From assembly GCA_905250025.1 (NCBI GenBank), contig CAJNOJ010000028.1, forward strand, positions 124,001-188,000: a stretch of 64,000 nt of DNA. The letters are read 5' to 3'. Positions 54,124-64,000 of this stretch are shown here, one piece after another. The position numbers and the translations under genes are program-made. Every line of letters starts with the position of its first letter. Position 1 is the stretch's first letter. The DNA comes from Adineta ricciae (lineage: Eukaryota; Rotifera; Eurotatoria; Adinetida; Adinetidae). The notes below the pieces were generated by a model, which saw only the letters and a program-made list of their open reading frames with translations, was not told the DNA's origin and ran no database searches.

Positions 54124-57100
54124 TCGTCGATTGTTTCATTTCTTTGCCTTTTCTACATACAAAAATAAGCAATTCGATGTTGATAATGAGCAAAAGATTG
54201 AATAAGACTACTGCAAAAATAGGAAAGTGTTTGAACGACCTTCGATGGCTTGTTGTTAGGTGGAAGTAATGCAAAGTTTGAGAACATTTCTACCGATAAT
54301 ATCTCTCGATGATTTAAAAGCTGTTATAGACACCTGCGTTGCTTTTTATTATTTTCTTTCTCGTTCAGTTGTTTTATATGAGAATATTACTTTTATCGAC
54401 GTGTCTCAAGCGTAGATTTTGTGCGGAACAGAAACGGTTGAAGGTAGGGTTTCTTCGATAGGAAATAGGAAGGAACGATGAGTTGTATTGAAAATAAATA
54501 GAGACCGAGAAACTTTGAAGATAATACTAGATGAGGAAAGAAATTTGATATGTCGAACTGCTCTTTTTCAATTAACTCTTCTGTGTCTTTGGTGAGTACG
54601 TCTGTCGGAGATCCAATTTGATGATTAAGTTGTAGAAATACCATTGTAATTATCCCCGTTTGACATACTACTCACAAGGTAAAGATGAGTGGAAGCACGT
54701 TGAGTTAATTTTCAATCGGAAACCAAAGAAGAAATGATCGTTACGGGCAAGGTGTGGGTAGTTCAATGTTCACGATGGAGAAGGTCAAGAAGACTAGATC
54801 TTGACTATCACTTGAATGTAAAAGAAGAAGAAATATATATAAGTGCCATTCGTAGGACGATGAGAAACCGAGCAAAAATGCTAATGCAATCAGAGAACAA
54901 ATGAATATGTGTGAGAAAAGAAGAATTCATCTCGTTTTTTTTTCTTCTTCTCAAGATACCTGTTCAATGCTCGATTACACGCGCTGATGATGCGACGACA
55001 ACGAAGACATTGAAAAAAAAACCGAATGAAGTATTCTCTGCTAAGGTTCACCTCTCGACTATTGATTCAGTTTAATAACTAACTTCCTCAAAATATTTGT
55101 CATTGTCGATTAGAACTGAACCTTGACTCGCTTGTTAGTTTCATTCTCGCTGTCCATCTCGTGTCATGCTAATGATAGATCTCATCTCTGGTATGTTTAG
55201 TTTAAAATCCGAAGGTCGATACGAGAAATATCATTGGAATATAATCATAACAATATGATCGCTTCTTCTTTGTCGCTAATTCTGTTCGTGTTAATTGACT
55301 TATTAGCATTGTACATTTATCGAGTACTAAAGACAGACATCTATGTTTACTTTTAGCATGTCATTTGTCTTGATTAACAAGCACGCGACTGTACTAACGA
55401 CATGTTTGTTCACTATACCGTTCATACAATCAATGAAGATCGATTAAAAATCAACAATGAATAGGTACTTGTTAATCGAACGTTTTTCTTTCCTTGTATG
55501 TCTTGGTAAGTGCAGGAGACATAACTTAGATTTAAACAATTGCTGTCCTAATTCTAATTGCTCATATACATATGCATGCATGTGCAATGAGAGATATATC
55601 TATAAAGAAAAGACGGAAGCGTGTGTATACGCCTTCTTTCAGCTCTAACTTTCCGGTTGCTTGATTGAACAATTACAGTCAACAGAGTTAGCCGATGAAA
55701 AAGAATCAAGTGGCTTCGTTTTCTTCTTTTTCAGCTTTCCCGTTTTGCTTTCTCGCTCTCATCTTCATTGATAGACGACGATGAAGATCTTTCTTCTTCA
55801 TTTTCTTCTTCTTGTTCAAGAAATAAAGTCAAAAAGTGGCTACTCGAATTTTAATAGAGTTGCTAAGTGTCACTGACTTGTGTATCGTTGTCGTTCAAAT
55901 TCAATTTGTGTTCATTGAGCAGAAAAACTGCTAAGATGAAAATCCGATCAGTTTCGAGGTAAATTGATTATCCTATTTGCCTTCTCGATTTCTTTTTCTT
56001 CTCGCTTCTTTTTTTGTATGTTGCTCGTTTGGATTGTCGAGTACCTGTCTGCCGATGACCTCATTTGTATTATTGCGTATTCGTTCTCTATCTTTTTTAT
56101 TTTATTCCTATAATCGATGACTACTAGTAGTTCCAATAAACGTGAAAAGCCAGTTTCACTCGTTCAGATCATCGGCAATTGTCTCACGATGATTTATTCC
56201 CTGAGGAGGGGGTGAGAGAAGAAGAGAAAGAACAAAAAGAAGAAGAAGAAAAAGAAGAAAGAAACACCAGAACGGACATAAGAAATAGAAAATTTATTTA
56301 GTAAGCCGAAAATCTCTTGAGCGTTCTTTCCTCTCATTGATCAAACTCTTTGTTCTACATCATCTTCGTTCGACCGATTGGCATGCTGTCCATTGTAATT
56401 GTTCTTCTTTCGGAGGTAAGTGATATAGGTCTCGACGCTCATTTCAACACAGAGGGAGAGAGAGAGCCTAGAATAGATAGACAGACAACATGGAAAAAGA
56501 AAATAACACTAGATATAATACGTACATATATCTGTATCTATGTGTCCCGAGGTAATCGATGCATACTGTGTTAACCTTGTTACAGTATCTCGTGTTTCAT
56601 TCGTAAGAATCAGTTAAAACGATCTACAGCTGTGCCAGCTGGCCTGTGTAGACTTTTACGAGTCGAATGACTTTCATTTTTTACAGGCATTTTCTTTTTT
56701 TGTATTTGATGACCCTTATTGTTGTCACATACAGATGAACAAAGAAAGAAACTAAAAGAGCAAATGTAGAAATGTATGTGAACAAGACAGATAGATAAAA
56801 ATGAGGCAAAAACGGCGAGAGTTATAAAAAAAAGTTTCATAATCTCGTTGACGCTCGCGGCCATCATTTGACTTCTTCTGTCTATAACGCTTTATATGTG
56901 TGTCAAAGAAATCATTATGGGATTCGAGCCGTTTCGTCAATATTAGAACTTGCTTTCTTGCCAGTCACTTCCTGCTTGATGTGTTCTGTGTAGCACAAGT
57001 GTGTATATGTGAGTGTATGTATGGCGATAATTGTTTCTCGCATACAAGACAAGTTTCTTGTCCGATCGATTCTCTCGAATTGCTCTCCTCTTTCTTTCTT

Positions 57101-58329
57101 TCTTTCGTTCGTTCTAATGATTTATCATACAATTACTGGAAGTCAATGGTCAAATAAGTGAACAATCGAACAGTAAAAGATTAGCATTAGTACGATTGCT
57201 TTCGTCCATTTGTTATTGTTGGTCACTTTTTGAGCTAAAGAGCAACATACTTCTGCATTCAATCTGATGTGCTGATGACTAGAATGCTTTCTGTCGATGA
57301 TCCTGAACAGGCATCATCAGTTACTAGCTGATAAGAATAGACGAGAGGGAGGAAAGATCGATCTGTTTGTACAAGAGCTCAAGAGAAAACGTATAACGAA
57401 GGACGCATCATTCTATAATATAACTTGACAACAATGGTGAGGTTATAGCCGGGAGAGATGTAAAAAGAGAGAACGAGTACTAAAGGGAATTGGCAAGTCA
57501 CTCGATTAATCGTATATAATACATATATGTAAAGTCAAGAGAGAGAGAGAGAGTGAATGGGAGGACATAAGATAAGAGTTGCTTCACGCGTCAGAGGTGA
57601 TTATTATTTTTGTTTAACAATCGGACTCTTCCCTCTCCGACTGTGTGAGACGTGCTATGATTAGTAACACTAGTCAAGAAACAGACGACTGATCGTTTGC
57701 ATGTACTAATCTATTGACTTGGTTTGCGTCTCACATCATCGCTATCAGCATAATGTCGACATCGAAAATGCCTATGTATTCTTCATTTTCACTTTGACAC
57801 GTTCATCATGCAACATCATTTACTAATCAACTCCTGTGGATCTTCTAATCCATTGTCTATTCTTCAACGCAACATGATAATATTGAACACATTACTTCAA
57901 TCATCATGATCCATATCATTCTGTCGAAGTGAATGAAGCAACACCAAATCTCATTACGAGATCTTCTGATTTATTATCCAATACATCTTAATCGTATGTA
58001 TAAGTCAATATAAAAAGTCTAATACAGACTTTAAATAGACATCTACTCTATCGACATATATGTTATATGTATTCGTTTATATTATCTTCTTACATAGATA
58101 TTATAATGGATGACAAAAAGAATATGTCATGTATGATGACATTATCTGTCACTAATTGACAATCTAGATGTTTGAGACGACATTATAATTCTTTCGTTCT
58201 TTGTTTATAACCTTTACCTCAAAAGAAAAAATTCTTCTTTTTTTTTTTCGCTTGTAGATAATCATTTTCTATATATTAATATATCGACGACTATGTTTGC
58301 CTCATCATTGTCGTCAATAATATTATCAC
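54124..58329. other. 4.2 kb gene desert
   Basis: No convincing exon on either strand. It contains many purine or pyrimidine tracts (56218-56275, TTTC near 57085-57105, AGAG near 57537-57553) and repeated TATATA. One 83-codon minus-strand frame at 54393-54644 and a Cys-rich 63-codon frame at 55457-55648 were considered and not called. A likely use is long-range regulatory or promoter sequence for the Ig gene to the right. Confidence 0.5.
57537..57553. repeat. AG microsatellite
   Basis: About eight AG units in the desert. Confidence 0.8.
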
Positions 58330-61300
58330 ATGTATACAATTAAATCTAAAAAAGCATTTATTTTTCTTCTTGTTTTATTTTCCATTGAAATAACGATGAT
58401 ATTCACTGATAATCTGGAAGATAACAATCGTTTTGAAGACATCATTCGTCCCGAAAATAGTCATGTACGATTAACCTGTGATTTAACCGATGTTGCTTGG
58501 TGGAAACGACCAGATCTTCTCGCCACAAGATATGGTATTATCTTATCGAAATATCGTCTCAAAATGGCTCTGGAAAAACTAGATGATGGTACGAAATCAA
58601 GCGGAATACAACTGCAAATGTTACATATCCGTCAACTTCAATCCAACGATTCAGGGATTTACGAATGTGAAACTTTAGGCGCTATTCGACAATACAATTT
58701 GACTGTCACAGGTAAGAATTCAGTGAGTTTTTTAGGCTTTTATTGACGATAATTGACTCAAGTTTAGTTTTTCTTCTCGGTGAATATTTATTAGTTCATT
58801 AAGTTTGAATTGGTCTGCAATAGACTTTCATTTGGGAAAAGTTCGTGTGATAGAGTTCTTATTGAGAGAGAAGTTTTCACGTTTCTTCATCAATCATCAA
58901 GCTTGAGTATCTTAAACTTCAATAATCGCCTATTTTTATTATTATCAAATGTTAATAAATCATTGCTTGTTTACGGAGATTGATATTTGCTAGAAATAGA
59001 AAGACTATTATGTATTTAGTAAACGAGGGATCATATTGGATTTGTTACAGCCAATGAAATAAAGTTCTTTTATTATAGATCTGATGAAATTAGTCTTATA
59101 AATAGGTAACTTATCTCTAAACTTTGCTCTTTCGTTCCCTTTTCTTTCTTTTTTTCTTTACAAAAGTTTGCTGTTTTTCAAGTCATCGAGGCAAAATGCT
59201 TATAACGACTATAAATATCAAATGGTTTTTGTGTATTTTGATGCTATCAGGAAAAAAGCAGATATATACACAGACAAACAAGGAGACAACAACAGACATT
59301 AGCAATAGTCTATTGAAAATACTTGAGAAATGTTCGTTCTATCTTCTGACTTTTCCTATAAATCGCTTGTTTTGGTGTGCGTAGAGTATAGATCTAAGAA
59401 AGTTGTAGTTATCCGTTTCTATGAAAAAGATTTCTATCGTACAATTCGACATGAATAACTAATTCTGTCTAATAATTCAATCTATCAGTTAAAGACGTCG
59501 AATTGCCTATTCGGCGATTCACGCATGCCCATCGAACAAAAGTATTCGATTATTTCGATTACGAGTACTAACGAATTTACATGAAAAAACATCCATATAA
59601 ATCCGAATTCTATGGTGTATGAGACTCGAGGTATCGTATATGTATTTATCGCAATAAGAATTTTCTCCGCTTGAAAGTGAAAAGCAAATTAATCTTGTGT
59701 CTTAGTGTAATGGGTTATTATAGTCAATCCTATCACAGCATTAGTGGACAAGTGACTTTCGCGCATAAGTCTCTTTTTCTAATCATATCTTATATTAAAG
59801 AAAAGTCGGGATTTAGTCAATCCGATTAGTTCATATTATATTATCAAAAGTTCTATAGAGAAATCATTGCTGTTCAGTTAGAGCAAAAGAAGAAAGTAGA
59901 CTTCTCTTTTTTGTCATCAGTAAGTTAAGTTTCCGAGACAAAGGTTTCTTTTCAATCAAATTAGATTTAGTATATTGAGTTTTTGAGTACAGAAAATTGC
60001 CTATTCTGAATGATTATTGAATTACTTATCGACACATTTTTAATATCGCACTCAACATGATCTTGAGTATCTGTCGTCTTTGTTCTCACATACTGTGACA
60101 TAATGTGTATGATGCATGTGCATCAAGCGAATGAGCAAGAGAGAGAGAGAGAGAGAAGAAAATGAGACCTCTTGTCTCTGGCAAGTAAGCAATTGTACAT
60201 GTATGCGAATGACAGAAATTCTTTCTTCTCGTTTTCTTTCTTCACATCTTCTTGTAGGCACAAGTCTATATTGATCTTTCGTTGTCTTTTGCAGACTTCA
60301 TCATCGTTTTAATTTCTCCTTTGAGATATTAACAACTGTTAGATGATTTAACCCGTTCACATCAATGTCTGTTGCTTCAGAACGCAGAGATTCAATGAAG
60401 TTGATAGAATGGGAAGGATGCGTGTTACACACTTTTCCGAAATAATTTCCGATTTTTTTCCCTTTTCTTTCTCTATTATACATACGACTGATACAGCACA
60501 TACATCCATACACGCGCTCATGATGATCGATGGTGCGCAGTAAGTAACACGAGTTACATTACGTCAAGTGGCTGTGAACACATAGCCGAGTTCGAGCGTA
60601 ATATATAGGGGGCATTTGTGTAGGATGCTGTGTCTATTGTGTTTGCTCTAATGTGCGCGCGTGCAGTGTCGTCGATCGATCGATCGCATTGAGCTAATAT
60701 TAATTTTATGAGAAAAATAATAGATGTCTGTCTTGACAACTATTGGTTTGGTAATTGCAATTGTGTTCAAATTATATTTAGAAATCTTAGTAGAAAAAAC
60801 TATACAGAGTGATTTTTCTATGAATGCGAAGAGCTGCAGAGAAAATCCATAGACTGATTGGCATGCTCCTTTTGTTTTATTTTTTTTCCTCGTTTTTCCT
60901 TCTCCCTCGTCTCTTTCCTTCTTTCGCTTCAACGCTCACATTTGACGAGAAGAACATCAGAAGAAAAAAAAGAATCTCATAGAATCTGATCATTGTCCTT
61001 ATTCGCTTTGACAACATTGTTCTAAATGGCGCTGTTGCATTCATTCTCACTTGGAGCAACTAATCCAAAGATTACAATATACTTCTCAGGAGACTACAGG
61101 CACAGATGAAAACGAAACTTCCTTGTCTTTATCTTCAGTAATCAACCTTGCAACTAAGAATACTGCCAGTTGGGTGTGGTTTTTCTTCTTCCGGGCGTCT
61201 GATTTCAGATCCTCTCGTCATTTCTTTTCTTTTACGCCTTCTATCGATAACTATGCGTGTGCCTATTTCCTCCATCACTCTCCTAATGTGTCGGTATTAG

Positions 61301-62298
61301 ACAGCCATACTGCCAGAGTCGTTGGTAAACTATGCCGCTATTCTGTCTGTGAGCTACCTCTATTATTCATTTCTCGTTTCCCCCTCCCTTTCTCTTCTTT
61401 ACATCATTCTATTTTAATACGAAGATCATAGTTGTGCGTTTCCGTCCGTTAAACTTTCCCTATGCTATCATTACCCGTTGCGTATGTTATTCTAAAAAGT
61501 ACGCACACGCACATATGACGAGTGTCGAGATGGCTAGAGAGATTGAATCCTATCGCAGTACGTGCGCTCTTTCTCTGTCTCGTTGTCGTTTTTCTCACCT
61601 CTTCATTATTCATTCATTTGCACCCTCGAAAAGAAAAAAAAATGTATAACGGGCATTGTCCACGGGAAACCACTCGACAACATACGTCATCGGAGAGAAT
61701 AGGAACGAAACGGAAAAAAAACGATACAGAAAAAAACGAGCAGAGAAAAGGAATTAATTGTTAGTTGAAATCAGAGATGACACGTCATAGGAGAGCATTT
61801 TATTTCAAATATGTATTTTAGTTCGCCTTACTACCGTCGAACTTGCTGCTCAACTGCTAACAACACACGATTCTGCAATCAGTTCTGTATCAAATCAAAC
61901 CGATAAAGATCTTTCGCATCAATCATCATCATCTAACCATTTCCTTTTTTATTCATTATTATCAAATAATGGACACATACGTTTACGTGAAAATCAATTA
62001 ATACGTCTTACATGTGTTGTATCTCGTGCCTTACCAGCAGCAATAATTCATTTTCCATTCGATATTGACTATCGTGTCGAGAAAAATACCACTTTAGAAA
62101 ACGACGATCAAACTTATCGAACAATAGTGATCATAATTCTTCGACTTAATCGCTTTTTCCATAAACGTACATTTCATTGTGAAGCCGTTCAATCACAACT
62201 TATCGGTGATGAAAACAAACAAGATCAACAACAACAAGGAGAAGAACAGCAGCCGCAACACCAAGTGCTTTCCAACACATTTCAAACAGATGTAGTTT
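58330..62298 (+). CDS. Immunoglobulin-domain receptor, 3' end not found
   Basis: Two exons (58330-58711, 61822-62298) joined in phase give 286 residues before a donor at 62299, so the gene continues. A signal peptide (AFIFLLVLFSIEITMIF) precedes Ig domain 1, with VRLTCDLT, VAWWKRPD and SNDSGIYECETL, a complete Ig pattern. Exon 2 encodes a Ser/Asn-rich linker and Ig domain 2 (RENQLIRLTCVV to RTFHCEAVQ), then a Gln-rich stretch. No transmembrane exon was found up to the window end, so it is partial in this window. The 3.1 kb intron and flanking desert fit a developmentally regulated neuronal or adhesion gene, as inference. Family not assigned. Confidence 0.72.
58712..61821 (+). other. 3.1 kb intron of the Ig receptor
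   Basis: No exon seen. It has an AG microsatellite at about 60137-60156 and GATC-rich sequence near 60668-60686. It may contain enhancers or a nested small gene that I did not recognise. Confidence 0.5.
60137..60156. repeat. GA microsatellite
   Basis: About ten GA units inside the Ig receptor intron. Confidence 0.8.
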
Positions 62299-64000
62299 GT
62301 AAGTATAGAACATAAAAGGAATATTTAATTTCCATCGTCACTCTTATCTAAATCATAAATAATTAATTTCACTTTTTTCCAATTAATAGAAAACGGGTTT
62401 TAATAGGAAGCAGACAGCAGGAAGTTTTTTTTCTCCTTCTCTTTTTTTAATGAAACAAACAGTTCGTATCATATACATACGGAAAATAGAAGCTCTTTTT
62501 ATGTGATCATAGCACCTTACAGAAAGAAAACAGATGGAATGACTAAAAGCAGACAAACACTTGACTCATGTGTGAGATGTCCCTTGGAGCAATGCATATT
62601 CAGTGGTGAAAAGAAGAGCGATGATGATGATGATGATAAGACCTTATCTCTTGACCCTGTATAGTGGAGCTTGTATAAAAGGAAAGATGACTATACATTC
62701 CTTTCCTTCTTCTTTTTTTTGTCCATATGACTATCGTCATCTTCAATTTACAGCATAGCTCCACCCCTATTTTAATTCTATTTGGCGTGTCAGACTGTTG
62801 TTCATCGAACATTGAACGATGGCATATTTCATTCAATCTAGTCAATTCTACGTCTCCTTTGTGTTCAATCATACACAGCGCCGCTTATTTCTCGCTTGAT
62901 TGCTTCGCGTACATTTATTCGTCTTTCGTTCGGTTGATCGATTGGATCAGTAAATGGTAGCACACATGGAATATAAATATGGTGAAGAAGAAGAAGAAGA
63001 GATTCCAACCCTCAGGTTGTCTATCTCTGCTTTCTTTCCGCAATCTCGGACCGAAAGAGACAACAATAATGATGAATGTTGTCGAATGAAGGAACATCAA
63101 CTAAGGTGCATCATGTTATTTTTATCTTTAATGATCGAGTTCATTCATCTACTAAGAATAAACAGAGTGAATAAATGATATAATTATACCACCGTCTTCG
63201 TTTAAATTCAACCATACTATTCAACAGATGCGAAGTCAAGAGGTTTTCCTATCTATATTTATATACACAGATATATATGTGTTAACGTCGTCCAATTTTG
63301 CGACCAATTAAAGCTGACACGCTATTAATCAACAATAGTCTACATGAGGCTTCTTCCTCCTCTTGTTTCATTTGCTTTGATATCACCTAAGCTTCTGCTA
63401 TTAGCTTGTATATACATATATTTATCTGTATATATGTATGTATGTGTGCGTGTGCGTGTGTGTAGCACATCTTTGAACTATCTATTACTGGAAAATGAGA
63501 GATTATGTGTCGTGCTTTACTGTTACTTTCTCTTTCTCAGCATCAACGCCCTGAGAAGAGAAAGAGAAAAAGAAGAAAAGACGCTAAGAGATGCTTGCTC
63601 CCTCTCTCTCTCCTCTATTCTTTCTTTCATGCTTTTCTCCTGCTTGCAACAGCCTTTATCGTTAGTACTTACACTTTCTAACCATTACTATCATTATCAT
63701 AGAATATTATTTCTCTAAAAACAACACACATATATCATAACTACCAGATACATCTCCAAGTAAGTTATTTATTAAATAGAGCTGTTAAGGCTCATTGACA
63801 CCCGATCTGTTATTTGGGAGAAAGAAAAACGTGAGAATGTATTGTTAACAAAAAGCGCAAACAAGAAATCATAAAATCCCTAGAATTGCTTCCTGATTTG
63901 ATTGTCAGTATTTAGGAAGAGAGGAAGAGAAAGGAAAACGTGAGAACAATTGAAATTGAAACTAATTTATCGAGATGAAATGAAGTAGTCAATACAATAA
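62299..64000. other. Probable intron of the Ig receptor up to the window edge
   Basis: No exon recognised. It contains GAT (about 62617-62636), GAA (62982-63001) and TG/CG-type (63440-63465) simple repeats. Confidence 0.45.

Noticed and set aside
54393-54644. 83-codon minus-strand frame with a charged, coding-like N-terminal half
   Set aside because: No acceptor, signal peptide, family motif or partner exon; second half looks random.
55457-55648. 63-codon Cys-rich frame that could be a small secreted peptide
   Set aside because: No clear signal peptide, irregular Cys spacing, surrounded by low-complexity DNA.

Overview
The window reads as animal nuclear DNA, most likely from a bdelloid rotifer. 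It is AT-rich, and most introns are only about 45-65 bp with GT...AG ends. Several start codons sit within a few bases of a pyrimidine-AG acceptor, the pattern expected from spliced-leader trans-splicing, which is known in bdelloids. A broken member of the TPR/ADP-ribosyltransferase family, expanded in bdelloids, is also present. Species assignment is inference. Exon coordinates were built by hand from splice consensus, reading phase and protein similarity.

Layout. 1-4826 (-): Rho kinase ROCK, cut by the left edge. 5718-8716 (-): ODAD4/TTC25, an outer-dynein-arm docking TPR protein, with a decayed hAT-like BED-finger relic in one intron. 8905-10526 (-): broken TPR/ART gene. 11154-14159 (+): Ig-domain membrane protein. 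14667-16315 (+): peptide-type GPCR. 17510-18876 (-): thaumatin-like protein with a C-terminal beta-glucan-binding-like module. 20492-28684 (+): tight run of MAEL, COX5A, ELMOD, a WD40 protein and DCUN1D. 29489-29934 (-): neuropeptide F precursor with an EF-hand-like tail. 31026-34001 (+): mitochondrial malic enzyme. 34737-36234 (-): Homer. 36840-42705 (+): SF3B4 followed by two tandem PRORP genes, the first with a degraded active site. 43692-44501 (+): fibronectin III surface protein. 45016-45768 (-): syntaxin. 46091-46545 (-): TAF10-like histone-fold protein. 47839-49491 (+) and 50238-52372 (-): tail-to-tail twin EF-hand structural proteins. 53033-54123 (+): divergent 14-3-3. 58330-edge (+): a second Ig receptor with a 3.1 kb intron, preceded by a 4.2 kb gene desert.

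Together the genes are mostly ordinary host functions: cytoskeleton and cilia (ROCK, ODAD4), synapse and signalling (Homer, NPF, GPCR, syntaxin, 14-3-3), mitochondria (COX5A, malic enzyme, PRORP), RNA and piRNA work (SF3B4, MAEL). The less ordinary items are the NPF/EF-hand precursor, the twin EF-hand proteins, the PRORP pair and the thaumatin/glucan-binding fusion. No tRNA, rRNA, CRISPR, capsid gene or intact transposon was recognised.
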